Source: Pilaira anomala (lineage: Eukaryota; Mucoromycota; Mucoromycetes; Mucorales; Mucoraceae). From it: a DNA stretch of 48,294 bases. Every line of letters starts with the position of its first letter. Position 1 is the first letter of the stretch. The DNA lies in NCBI GenBank assembly GCA_025716855.1, contig JAIXMQ010000120.1, positions 1 through 48,294 on the forward strand, read 5' to 3'. Shown piece by piece: positions 32,953 to 44,160 of this stretch. A model generated the notes under the pieces. The model was not told where the DNA came from and did no database searches. It saw nothing but the letters and a program-made list of their open reading frames with translations. Both the position numbers and the translations under genes were made by a program.

Positions 32953-34714
32953 ATGTCTCAAATTAATAAAACTACTAGCAGATTTCGCCTTACCATCGCT
33001 CAAAAAGTCGCCATACTTGACAGATATAATTTAGGTGATATCCATAATCACGAAGAGCTTGGTATTTGGGCTAAAACTGAATTCAACCTTAAGGATCCTA
33101 TCAAACGTAGAACAATTTCCAAGGTTTTGAGTGAATCTACAGAAATTTACAAGAGGGCTCTCGAAAGTACTGATAAGGAACTTGAAAGCAAAAGTACCAA
33201 AGGTCCTAAGTTACCCGAGCTTGATGATGATATTAGTATTTTCATCAATGATATGGCCCAAAGGCGTGTACCTATCAATCGCGAGAGTGTGGTCAAGTTC
33301 TCAAAGATTCAGGCCACAAGAAAATACAGAATGCAAGAGCTGCCTGAAAAGGATAGAATTACTTTTTCGGATGGATGGGTATCGAAAGTGTTCCGTCGTA
33401 TTGGCGTGAAGTCAAGACGTTTGCATGGTGACAACGCTTCTGTGGATCTTACGAGCCAGAACATTGTCGAGCAGTTAAAGAAGATAGAAAAATTACTTGA
33501 GCCATATGATCCAAAAGATATTTTGAACTTCGATGAAACGGGTCTTTACTATGAACAGAGTCCTACTCGTACAATTTGTAGTAAGCCAATGGGTGGTAGC
33601 AGAAAATCTAAGAACCGGTTCACTGTCGGATTACTTTGTAACGCGGATGGAACTTATAAAGGACATCCTATTGTTATTGGTAAAATGAAGAAACCTGCCG
33701 GTTCAGATAGAAAGCCTAGACTTTGTGCAAAGCTAGCCATTGGTCAAACCCATTATATCGAGTATCATTATAACAAAAGTGCTTGGATGACTAGTGAAAT
33801 TTTTTTGAAGTATATCCAAAAATTGAATCAATCATTTGCCTATGAAAATAGAAAAATTGCTCTTCTTCTTGACAATGCTTCCGTTCATAAGTTGACACAG
33901 GAGTTTAGTCACGTCAAATTGATTTTTCTTCCTGCTAATACGACTAGCAAGCTACAACCACTGGATGCAGGTAGTAATATTGATTATATTTTTTTAAAGA
34001 CAAATTGTATTGTAAATACATTTTAATTTTTTTTTAGGCATTATTGCCAATTTCAAAGCACATTTCCGATCCCATCAATATGGTCGTGGTATCCAAAGAC
34101 ACGAAGCTGGTTACGAAGATAGAAGGGCTTATGTCCTTGACCAGGTTGACGCAATGTGGTTTTTGGCCGATGCCTGGCTTAAGGTGAAAGTATCAACAAT
34201 TGAGAATTGTTGGAATCACACTAATATATTACAGTCTAAACATTGTAGGGAATTAGACGAGGAAACTAATCAGACTGATAAGGATTTTGTACTTCCTCCT
34301 GAAGAAGGTTTACCTTTAGATGATGAAGTTGTCCAAGCATTAAATCAATTATTACCAGATCTTCCTGGCCATGGTAATATTGCTAGTATTGAAGAATTGG
34401 ACTTGGAAGCAAATGAATCAGATTTGATTGTTACTCAACCTTCCTACAATGAAGAGGCTGTATATATTGGTGATGATGAATATTTTATACCCACCAACAA
34501 CAACCAACAAGATGAGGAAGAGGAAGAAGAGGAAGAAGAGGAAGAAGAAGAAGAAGACCCGAAGGTTGTTAGGGCGAAATTGAAGACGGCTTACGAGTTT
34601 ATTCTTTTGAATAGTATACCCGAGAACGATAACGATGAATCTTTTTTCAAGACCGTTACTGATAAATATGTTCAAATATGCAACGTTAGATTTGTTGAAA
34701 GTCTTAAAATATAA
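32953..34714 (+). CDS. pogo/Tigger-like transposase, DD30D, 564 aa
   Basis: There are two exons, 32953-33970 and 34038-34714, with a 67-base intron (GTAGTA..TTTTAG). The joined frame of 565 codons is open. Domains: an N-terminal helix-turn-helix (about residues 10-60), a CENP-B-type DNA-binding domain with FSDGWVSKVFRRIGVKSRR (about 137-155), then a DDE_1 catalytic domain with NFDETGL, LLLDNASVH and LPANTTSKLQPLDAG. The three Asp residues are present, with 30 residues between the last two (DD30D, typical of pogo). The intron falls right after the third Asp. The C-terminus is acidic, with an 14-residue Glu run. ATG chosen because it starts the conserved HTH; an upstream in-frame TTG (32890) is unlikely. 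No lesions seen. Confidence 0.92.
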
Positions 34715-35426
34715 GATAAGGTTTTTATTTATGAGAAAAAAGAGGATGTATTTATACTAAAATAAAAGAGTGGAAAAGAGTCTGGTTCTTTGACAGTAGA
34801 TTTGACAGTCTTGGATCGAGAAGTAATTTATGTGTTACACACATAAATTTATGAGTTGATAATTTAAGCTTTTGAGGAAAAGACCAAATATGGGTTTAAG
34901 CGTTTTTTGTATTCCTGAAATATTCAGATGGAGCTTTGCGATACTGGGATATAAATTATTAATCAGAAATAATGTATAATGTCAGATAGAAGGTGGAGAC
35001 ACCTCTAAATAGTAATCAATGATAAAGATATATATCTGGTATATATCAGTTACTCAAAAATTGAAGGCAATTAAGGCAGAAGAAATTGCCGAAAAAAAAC
35101 AAACAGACATTCTCCAATACTTTACAAAAGCCAATTAGAATAAAAAAAATTTAAAAAGTTTGTCTGTTTATTTCCAGAAAGTTCCTTTTGTGACCAATTT
35201 TTTTTTTTTTCATGAAAAATGCCATTATATTTTTTCCCCCAGGAAAAATTTCACCGTGACTTTATTTTTCCGCTCTATATAATGCCATTTCAACGAGAAA
35301 ATCTGGGCACTAAATAGAATAATGCCAATAGTGCCATTTAGCTGGTGTTTTTTTTATTTTCGAAAAATTGTGGCACTAAATCGTGAAGGGCACTAAATCG
35401 AGCGGCACTAAATCGAGCGCCTACTG
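34715..35426. other. Non-coding 3' part of the pogo element
   Basis: AT-rich sequence with no recognisable gene. Near its end CGATTTAGTGCC-like words are repeated, the likely transposase binding sites. Confidence 0.6.
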
Positions 35427-35453
35427 TAACATAGCTTAGTACAGGACTGACAC

Positions 35454-35466
35454 TGGTAGCACCAGC
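35454..35466 (+). other. Primer-binding site of element E
   Basis: TGGTAGCACCAGC follows the LTR end (CTGACA, 35447-35452) after one base and is identical to that of element D. It is compatible with initiator tRNA-Met priming. Confidence 0.6.
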
Positions 35467-35563
35467 CTTAAAAGTAACTTTTATTTTATTTGATATTCTT
35501 TACATCTTTTTTTTTCTATTTTGAAAAAAAAGTTGTTCATCTTTTTTTAAATATATTTAATCT

Positions 35564-35601
<38 letters not shown>

Positions 35602-35652
35602 CTTTTTTTTTCCTGCTGCGCCTCAACTTACTCATTTCACTTCAATTCACCA
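35467..35652. other. Leader of element E
   Basis: Untranslated leader with alternating T-runs and a run of about 28 A (35571-35598), followed by a pyrimidine-rich stretch up to the gag ATG at 35653. Confidence 0.5.
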
Positions 35653-36630
35653 ATGTCACAAGAACAGATCAACGTGAATCTGCTAAAAAGCTTGGAGGCT
35701 ATGACTCTTAACATTACTGAAATGAGTAAACGTCTTGAAGAAATGGTACCGGGGGTTCCTAATAATTATCTGCCAAAAATCAAATTAAACAATCCAAAAG
35801 TTTATGATGGGTGTCGTGATGCTTTAATAATAGATGAATGGGTTCGTTCTGTGGAGATGCACCAAGAGTTTTACAACCTTAATCCTGCTCAAACATTATT
35901 ATTTGCAAGTAGTCATCTATCTGGTAGGGCTAATGCTTGGTATCGTAACGTTGAAAAACAGACGGATGCACCAACTACTTGGGATGGATTCAAACAAATT
36001 CTTCTTGGTAAATTTCGTCCTGAAAATGCTGAGTTACTAGCTCGTGATCGTTTTAGCGCTATTACCCAAACAACATCGGTGCAAGAATATGTTAATCAGT
36101 TTATGGATATATGTCTTATGTTGCCAAACATCACTGAAGATGAAAGTTGCGATAAGTTCATGCGTGGTATCAAGTCAGATAGTCTTCGTGCGGATTTACG
36201 TGGTAGACAAGGTACCCAAAGAACTATTGAAAACTATTATAATATTGCTCTGGCTTGGGAAGGTGCTCGTGGTTATAGCTATACACCTGCTGTTATACCT
36301 AATCTTGTTGGTACTCCTCAAGTAGATCTTTCTTCTACAGCTGAACCTATGGATTTGGATGTTGTTTACACTCGTGGTTCTTCTCAAAGAAGAGGTCAAC
36401 AGAAAAATTCTTTTGGTGGTAATAAGAGAACTAATACAAGCTATGATTACTGCAATCGACAAGGTCATACAAAATATAAATGTATCAAACGTAAGAATGA
36501 TATTGCTGCGTTAGATAATCAACATCGTACAAGATCCAATGGTAGTAACTATGCTGCTTTAAATGTTATTCAACCTAGTCAACAACAAACAAGTGCTGAT
36601 GGTGCCTCTTATCCTTCTACTAATAATAAC
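35653..36630 (+). pseudogene. Gypsy Gag (element E), interrupted by a solo LTR
   Basis: Starts at the ATG at 35653. It is closely similar to the element D Gag, with the same Retrotrans_gag region and WYRNVEKQTDAPTTWDGFK motif. The first Cys of the zinc knuckle is replaced by Tyr (TAT at 36442-36444; sequence YDYCNRQGHTKYKC), so zinc and RNA binding should be impaired. The frame is broken at 36631 by the inserted solo LTR and resumes in the same frame at 37134 directly into the protease region, so gag and pol form one reading frame in this family. Confidence 0.88.
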
Positions 36631-37128
36631 TGTCGTATTTACTCCTATAATTAAACAGAATACAATTACATCTTATATAGTTCATAGTTATAATATACAC
36701 GATATATTATAACATTGGTATATTAAGTGACACATTCAAGTCCTTATTATTCGAATCATGACTACTTTAATTTATACTTTACCTTCTCTACCTATCACAG
36801 CGGATCACTATAAATTATTATTAACAGTAGTCCTTCCGCGGTCAGTGACAGGTATTTAAGGTGATATATATCTTTATGCAGTAACTCAGGTTTCAACAAT
36901 AAATTTATCTTGACAAATCCTTATAGTTCTCCCGCTACGGTAGAACTATATTGAAAGAACGATGTCTGTTATTAAAAGTGATAATTTGGTATAAAAGGAA
37001 CACTAATTTTTACTATGAATTACTCTCCATTAAAATAAAGGATCACAAAGAGACTCATTTCTTATCTTGTCTTTCTTACATTTTATTACCAAATAAACAA
37101 TAAATAAATAAATTTACCAATTGTCACA
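36631..37128. mobile_element. Solo LTR of a different retrotransposon family
   Basis: The 498-bp unit begins TGTCG and ends TCACA (TG..CA) and is flanked by the 5-bp duplication ATAAC (36626-36630, 37129-37133). Excising it restores the gag frame. A TATAAAAG box (36990-36997) points to plus-strand transcription. It is unrelated to the D/E LTR. No internal domain of this family is in the window. Confidence 0.92.
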
Positions 37129-40100
37129 ATAACAATGATTTTAATAAACTTAATGCTTCTAATCATTATATTGAGTCTTCTGATGATTATGTATTGGTTG
37201 AAGGGGGAGATAAAAAGGAAAAGACTACTACTGATAGTACAGATATTGTTGAGTGTTCTTCACCTTCTACAGTAACAACTCTTACTTGTAGTCCTGCTTT
37301 CAAGACACCTACTACTACAGTTGCGAATGATCTTATTCCTTTTGAACTTGTACCTATTGTTGATTATTGTGATGATACTTGTTTGGTTACTGATCTTCCG
37401 TATCTGGCTAAGCTAAATTCAGCCTTCTCAACTGACTTACCTTTGTATACGGCGACTGCTTTAGGAAAAGACTGCACTCCTATTACATTACGTGTACTGG
37501 TAGATACTGGGGCTAGCGAGTGTTATATATCTCCATTGATGTCAAGGAAGCTATCTGGCGGCTGTGTTGGAGTTAATCGTCAAGTGGAAACTGCTTCAGG
37601 CTCTATTGATCAAGTGACAGAGAAATTCGTTTTTAACTTAGATATACAAGGTCATGTTTCTGCGGAATCTGCTTTTGTATTTAATGCAAAGTTTGATCTG
37701 ATTCTGGGTCGTAACTGGTTAAAGCTACATAAACCGCTTGTGGTGTGGGAGGATGATTCACTTCATTTTGCCCGACACTCTGGTGAACCTTTAGTTGTTT
37801 ATCCAACCTCTTCTACTAGCGCTGTCACTTCTATGATTAACCAAGATAGTCCTATGCCATTGAATTATATCATTTCAGCAAAACAAGCCGAGAAGAGTAT
37901 CCGTGCTGGTGACGAAGCGTTTTATTTGTTTGTCATGGATAATGAAGCTGAAGAGGTGGTAATGGTCTCTCCGGGTGAGTCTAGTGATTTCTGGAACAAT
38001 CTGGTAAGTAAGTATCCTTCTGTTTTTCAAGATGGGTTACCTGGATTACCTCCTCCTCGATCTTTTCAACATGTGATTGATACTCAAGACAACAAACCGG
38101 TTAATCGACCACCTTATCGAATGAGTCCTGGGGAGCTAGATGAATTAAAGAAACAGCTGAATGACCTTTTAGCTTTAGGACTGATACGCCCTAGCTTTTC
38201 TCCATATAGATCACCTGTCTTATTTGTACGAAAGCCCGATGGTACTAGACGAATGTGTATTGACTACCGTGCAATTAACAAGAACACTGTCAAGAACTCA
38301 AGTCCTTTGCCTCGTATTGATGAATGTTTAGATCGTCTTCAAGGTGCATCGTATTTTACTACGCTTGATTTGAAAAGTGGTTACCATCAGATTCCAATCA
38401 GTGAATCCGATATACTAAAACGGCATTCAATACAAGATACGGCAAGTATGAGTTTATGGTCTTACCTTTCGGTCTCTCAAATGCGCCTCCGTCTTTCCAG
38501 ACTTGGATGAATACCATGTTGGGTGATATGATTAACAAGTTTGTACTGGTGTATTTGGATGATGTCTGTATTTTTAGTAAGACAGAAGAAGAGCATAAAC
38601 AACATGTTCAACTTGTTTTAGATCGATTTCAACAAGAGCAGTTGGTATTTAACAAGAAAAAGTGTAATTTTTCTAAACGTAAGTTGTCTTTCCTTGGTTT
38701 TGATATTTCAGCGTAGGGCATCTCTCCATCACCTACCAAGATTAAAGCTATTCAAAATTGGCCAAAACCTACTAATGTGCAAGAAGTCAGACAGTTCATT
38801 GGATTAAGTCAACATTACCGTCAATTCATTCCAGGTTTCTCTTCTATGGCTTCACCATTAACTGAATTAACTTGTGGCACTGGTACAAAGAAAAGGGCTA
38901 TTACTTGGACGCCTGCTTGTGATGATAGTTTTAACAAAATAAAGGCTGCGCTTACCTCTTCACCTGTTCTACAAATGCCGGATATGTCTATGCCGTTTGT
39001 AATTGAAACAGACTCAAGTGATTATGGTGTAGGTGGAGTCTTACTACAACCAGCAGTTGGTCATCATCAAAGTACAAATCTGAAACGTCCGTATGGTAAT
39101 TACAATACTTGGCACCCAGTTGCTTATGAATCTAAGAAGCTTTCGAAGGAGGAACAGCGTTTTCCCGCTCAAGAGAGAGAACTAATTGGAATAGTTCATG
39201 CCTTACGTGTCTGGAGATGCTTTATTGAAGGTTGCTCTGCTGGGTTTACAGTCTATTCAGATCATAATCCTTTGGTGTATTTTCGTAACAAATCAAATCC
39301 CACTTCAAGATTGGTAAGATGGATTTCAGAGTTGGAATTATATGCACCCAATATACAGGATAAGCCTGGGAGTGATAATACAGTAGCTGATGCACTTTCT
39401 CGTATACCTCCAAAAGATGATAATGACTCTGAAGTTGCTGGTCAACATGATGTTCAAACATTAGAACCGGATTATTTGTATGCTACTCTTGATCATTTGG
39501 GTCCTGAATTTCGTCATGAACGGCCTCTATTGTATCTGGATAATCGTTACGAAAAGGTAGTAGACAAGGATCTTAAGAGTCATTTGTTGAAAGAGAAGAG
39601 TAATTTTGTCGTGGAAGGTAACACAGTGTTCAAGAAGGTGAAGTTTGTTGGTCAAGATAAGAAGATTGTTGAAAAAGAAGTCAAGTTTGTCCCAGTTTCT
39701 GATCGTGCTGATTTGGTCTCAAAATATCATGAAGGTTTTTGTCACACAGGTATAAAAAAATTGTTTCTTCTTTTTCGTGAACGATATTGGTGGCCTAATA
39801 TGCGTCGGGATGTTGAAGCCTGGATCAAGACGTGCCCATGGTGCCAATAGAATAGTCGTAAAGCTGTGGCTCATCAGGATGAACTTCACCCACTACCTAT
39901 ACCCCATGCGTTTGAAAGGTGGCATATCGATTTCGTTGGAGAGCTCCCCTTAACTGTTAATGGAAATAAGTGGTTAATTATTGCTGTAGATTATGCTACA
40001 AATTGGCCTATAGCAAAAGCTTTACCTAATGCTTCCAAAGAAGCTGTGGCAAATTTTATATATGAAGAGATTGTAGTCAAGTTTGGTTGTCCTGTAGAGA

Positions 40101-40735
40101 TTGTAACAGATTGTGGTGCCAATTTTTGCAGTGGATTGGTCGAAGAATATGTCAAGAGAATAGGATCTAATCACAAGCTTACGTCGGCGTTTCATCCTCG
40201 TAGTAATTCCAAGGTAGAACGTTATAATGGTACCATTAAGAATATGCTTCGAAAATATGTTCAAGGTAGTATTCATCGTTGGGATGAGTTCGTAGATGTA
40301 TCCTTGTGGGCTACACGCGTTACCGTCAACTCTACTACAGGCTATTCACCTTATTTTCTCGTATATGGTCGTGAACCAAGACTCCCTGGTGACTCATCGA
40401 TACCGTTCATTTCAAAAGAGTCTTTCCAAGATCCACGTACTGTTGCAGATCTTACTGCTCGTGAATTACATAACCTTGGTCAACATCGTGCATCTGCGGA
40501 AGCTAAATTAAAAGCCATGGGTCAAAAGGATAAAGAGCGATGGGATGCTTTGATAAAGCCTATTTCTTATGAAGTCGGTGATATGGTCATGATTACTCAT
40601 GAGGGCAAGTTTGCACTGGAACCAAAGTTTCAAGGTCCTTATATTGTTACAGAGGTATTTGACAATTATGGTACTTGTCGTCTTGAAACTATTGAAGGTA
40701 AAGGATTGGATTCTTTATTCACAAGGATCGGTTGA
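37129..40735 (+). pseudogene. Gypsy pol (element E), multiply disabled
   Basis: Protease with the intact [11 protein letters not shown] motif and [11 protein letters not shown] with [10 protein letters not shown] and YLDD; RNase H (ETDSSDYGVGGVLL); integrase with the H..H..CPWC finger, WHIDFVG, VTDCGANF and KVERYNG (D,D,E retained). Lesions: one-base loss near 38412-38415 in RT (between fingers and the YLDD palm); TAG at 38714-38716, where D has Glu; TAG at 39848-39850, just after the integrase zinc finger, where D has Leu; one-base loss near 40715-40722 at the end of integrase. The protease motif here is the undamaged counterpart of the one broken in D. Confidence 0.92.
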
Positions 40736-42348
40736 AACATGCTGAAGGTGATAAGCCTGATGTTTCTTGGTATAACCCTACTATATCGCGTAAAGAAGTA
40801 AAGAAAATTACATCCACAAGAAGTGGTCGTGGAGGAGATGGTGCTCATGTACTCAATCGATCCGATTTACCACCACCGGCTCAAGAAGAAAATATCGTTT
40901 ATTTTGATTTTTCGAATGATGAACCTCCTTTTGGTTATACATCAGGCGCCTCCCAAAATGTAGCTCTTCCTACTATAACAAGTGAGACAGTTAATATTGA
41001 TCCAAGCAATTTAGAAGATATTCAAATGGGTCAACAAACTATGGAAATTAATAGCAATAACTCGGTAAATTCACGTTCATCATCACCACAAATGTCTGAA
41101 GAGTACTATGAAACTACTAGTAGGCAGGTAGAAGAAGATAATGATCATCAAAGTGAAAATGTAGTATTGATAAGTGATGACAAAGAAAACGACGATGATG
41201 ATGATAAAATCGAAGACAATAAACAGAGTATAGATGAGAATAGCTCAAATTCAACCGATAATTGTGGTGAAGAAGGAATAGATGAAAACATATCAATTTT
41301 TTCTGATACTGTTACTCAAGTACATAATGAACCTATGATAATAGATACGCCGGCTCCAATAGAGCAGACTGGTGAATTCAAATCTAGTCAAACTGCTGTA
41401 TCTTCCCTCATCGATTTATATGATGAGATGTCTCCGGGGGAGGAAGGAGTTTATGACTCAGTAACGGATGAAAATCGTTCTAGTAGTGAAGGTAATGATA
41501 ATATGGATGTCGAAATTGAAAAAGAAGAGAATAAAGAAGAAAAAGAAAGCGGTGACTCAGATAACATACAAGCTAATAATCAATCATCATCATCCGTTCA
41601 AGAACTATTATTGTCAGGCTCCTCCTTGGCAATTCAACAACTGGTTGTAAATGAGCTTATTATTAGTCAACCTGCCACTACTACTATGTCTATAACTACT
41701 GATGAGCCTCCACTTACCAGTATTGATGAAACAATGGATAAGGATACTAGGGATGAAGCTACTACTATCGCTATTGAATCGGTGCCTACGTTGCCTAACG
41801 CTGATAATCAAGTGCCTCCTACTATTGAAGAATTAGAACCTACTACACATACTAATGTTGAGCCTACTATTGTAGAACCTGTTATTAGAGATTTGGCCTT
41901 GAGAAAGTCTCCTGCCGTGGAAGAAACTTCACCATCATCTACTGTTGCTGTTCGAACTGAAATTGAAGAAGAAAACGCGGTATTAGAATCAAGTAGTAGT
42001 GCCGTTACTAGTAGCAACAAGAAGAAAGGTAAAAAGAAGGCTGCCGCTGTAGCTATTGCGCCACCTGCTAAAGGAAGCCACTTTAAGTTCACTTTTCGTC
42101 CTCCTGCCAAACCAATTCTACCGTCACTCCCTAAAAATATCAAGCCAAAAATTTTCACCAAGCCTGCTTCAAAAATTGAAAATATTACTGTTGATACTCC
42201 TAATGGTGATACTTATGATGTCCAGAGACGTACATCTTTTTGGGGAGGAGATGATTTCAGGCCGGTAAACAGGCCTCAGGCGAAACATAGTAAGCCGGAG
42301 TTTAGACAAGTTAACCCGGGCCGGACTAAAAGACTAAAGTTAAAATGA
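40736..42348 (+). CDS. Acidic C-terminal extension of Gypsy Pol (element E)
   Basis: This stretch of about 537 codons follows the integrase in what was one frame (separated by the frameshift near 40720). It is rich in Ser, Glu, Asp and Thr, with Asp/Glu/Asn runs (41180-41230), a repeated proline-threonine-glutamate section (41700-41900), then a basic KKKGKKKAAAVA patch and an Arg/Lys-rich end (RTKRLKLK). It ends at the TAA at 42346-42348, inside the 3' LTR. Element D has a shorter, diverged version that is cut off. No chromodomain or known fold was recognised. A targeting or chromatin-binding role, or an ORF retained by overlap with the LTR, is possible. Mostly disordered. Confidence 0.75.
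42241..42254 (+). other. Polypurine tract of element E
   Basis: Purine-rich TGGGGAGGAGATGA lies immediately before the 3' LTR start, the expected plus-strand primer. It is also coding sequence of the tail. Confidence 0.55.
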
Positions 42349-42456
42349 TTATTTAAATAGTAACAATTAATGTAAAATAATAAAACAACTTCTTTTCCCT
42401 ATTTATAAATCTTTATTAATACAGTTACCTGTTAAATAAAAGGGTCTTCTTTATTC
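42255..42456 (+). repeat. 3' LTR of element E (first part)
   Basis: It matches 32572-32776 with about two differences (TG to TT at the start; one A to G near 42281). CACTA element F cuts it off after TTATTC. The last about 43 bases of the LTR should lie beyond the window, after F. Confidence 0.9.
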
Positions 42457-42459
42457 CAC

Positions 42460-42740
42460 TACAAATAAAAAAGTACGGAATATGTACAGGGTATTTACAG
42501 AAAATGCGGAGTATTCTGCTGAGTATTCTGTATATCGAGAATGCCTCGTTCACCGTACTACGGCGAACGAGTACGGCGAACGTCGAATATTCCGTACATA
42601 TTCCGTATACGTTATACTTCACGTTTTCTGTTGCGTTCGCTGTATATACGGTGAACGGCGAGTATTCGATATAAAAAATACGTACAGAATACGTGCTGTA
42701 TTCAGTGCGTTTGCCGTACTTTTTTTATTGATATAATTGC
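42460..42740. repeat. Subterminal repeats of element F copy 1
   Basis: Dense copies of GTACGGNGAACG/CGTTCGCCGTAC and GAATAYKCCGTA words in both orientations. The same words occur at the other end (45855-45910) and in copy 2 (45940-46215). Confidence 0.8.
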
Positions 42741-42915
42741 GTTTATTGGTTATATTACTCATTTTAATACCTTCCTATTGGCATATATGATCGTTTTTAC
42801 ATTACTAATTTGATATATACGATTTATTACTCGCTTAAAAAGACGTGATATTATGATAAAAAAAAATTTTTTATTGGTTTAAAATATTGATATAATTTAT
42901 TCATTTTTGATAGCT

Positions 42916-42918
<3 letters not shown>

Positions 42919-42972
<54 letters not shown>
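42919..42972. repeat. Poly(A) tract in F copy 1
   Basis: Over 50 consecutive A. At the same site copy 2 has only about 24 A (46398-46421), so the tract is length-variable. Confidence 0.9.
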
Positions 42973-42976
<4 letters not shown>

Positions 42977-43077
42977 AATATTGTACCCCTGCCACTATTG
43001 CAATTGCTTACAATAATGGTTGCTAAAATGGTACTATAAAACCCAAAAAAGCAGCTTACTAAAAAAAAATACTTACC

Positions 43078-43672
43078 TTACTTGAGGCTTACAGGAGTAC
43101 TTGAGAGCTTTACGGGTTCACGCACAATAGATCTAAAATGAAAGATGAATTAGAAAATAAATAAATAAAAACGATTTCAGAATGAATTACCTTAAATAAC
43201 AGTTGGACAAGCACGTCTTAAATGATATATGGCCATAGAGTATTACGAGATAAGGCGTTCTATAATTAACAGGGATATTAGTACAAAAAAACAAAAGAGT
43301 ATGGGTTATTATTTATTAATTACCTTGGAAGACCATAGCCGATTGTATCACGTTAAGTAATATCTATTAAGGCAACAACTGTCAGTTTAATGATCGACAA
43401 CGCATTTAAATACAATCATATTACCTCTGTATTTGAACCATAATATGGATATTCCTTTGGAGACACTAACATTACCTATTAAAAAGAGTAAACTATGTTA
43501 GTGAAAAGAAAAGTGGACTTTTTTTTTTCATACCCTGGAAAAAAAAAATTGTTATTCTCTGCCTCCATTTCAAGTTGATTTCAGGTCGAGAAAGAGAGAT
43601 GACACCATAAAACGGTTGGTGCAGAGTTGAAGAGAATTCTAGTACAGTACAATGATAAGATGATGGACTATA
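43078..43672 (-). pseudogene. 3' exons of an unidentified minus-strand gene, F copy 1
   Basis: Reading the minus strand, a T-run plus ACAG acceptor precedes an open stretch at 43672 (contains EFSSTLHQPFYGVISLS). A small exon VMLVSPKEYPYYGSNTE lies between TTTTAATAG and GTAATA (about 43480-43430). A further small exon contains IQSAMVFQ. The last exon (43132-43078) after CATTTTAG reads SIVREPVKLSSTPVSLK and ends in TAA at 43080-43078. The exon-like blocks and splice borders are kept in copy 2. Exact joining is uncertain, and I do not recognise the protein. It may be the transposase C-terminus of this element. Confidence 0.35.
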
Positions 43673-44160
43673 CTGTAAAAAAAAAAAAAAAATGTTAGAG
43701 GGAATTGCGTAAAAACGAAATCCTAAAAGCTCATATCCTACTCACGCATTCGAATTTCGGCTACCACTTTAATGTGGCTTCAACTGAGCAAGTTAGTGAC
43801 AATTAACTATATAAACTAATTAAAGGAAAGAGTAAGTAAGTAACTTTGTAATAGAAAAGTGCGAAAGGAAAGTTACTCTATGTCATTTCATGATTTTTTT
43901 GCTTCTTTTTTTTGGAATAAATATGTACAAAAAAAAAAAAAAAGGAAAAAAAAATTTTCACCACTTAAAATAAGACTTTTCAGATTGATTGATACTGCTT
44001 TTCATCTATTATCAATTGAACCTGGCATTTATATTGGCTGGGTGAGTATTTAAATCACAGAATATATCTCGTAATTTTGATATCAAGAAAAAAGTTTTTT
44101 TTTTTCAATTCGGTCATCTCTTTTGTAAAAAAACATTATTGTTTTTTTAACATTAGGTAA

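Larger units (their letters stand above)
32793..35426 (+). mobile_element. pogo-type DNA transposon
   Basis: TA duplications lie at 32791-32792 and 35427-35428. Terminal inverted repeats of 23 bp begin CAGTRGGCGCTCGATTTAG. The right end repeats CGATTTAGTGCC three times and the left end has one full copy plus a diverged one. It holds one apparently intact transposase gene (32953-34714). 34715-35400 is non-coding. It is inserted in the 5' LTR of Gypsy E; the joined flanks match the LTR of D. The element is 2634 bp. Confidence 0.93.
32572..42456 (+). mobile_element. Gypsy retrotransposon E, nested and decayed
   Basis: 5' LTR 32572-32792 plus 35429-35452 (split by a pogo element), PBS, gag, pol, C-terminal tail, and a 3' LTR from 42255 to 42456 that is interrupted by CACTA element F. 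A foreign solo LTR lies in gag (36631-37128). The two LTR copies differ by about two bases in 200, yet the coding region carries two stops and two frameshifts. Confidence 0.92.

Noticed and set aside
20127..39850. Stop codons as evidence of repeat-induced point mutation (C to T)
   Set aside because: One stop in D fits CAA to TAA, but those in E replace Glu and Leu codons (GAG, TTG) and several lesions are one-base deletions, so there is no consistent C-to-T pattern.
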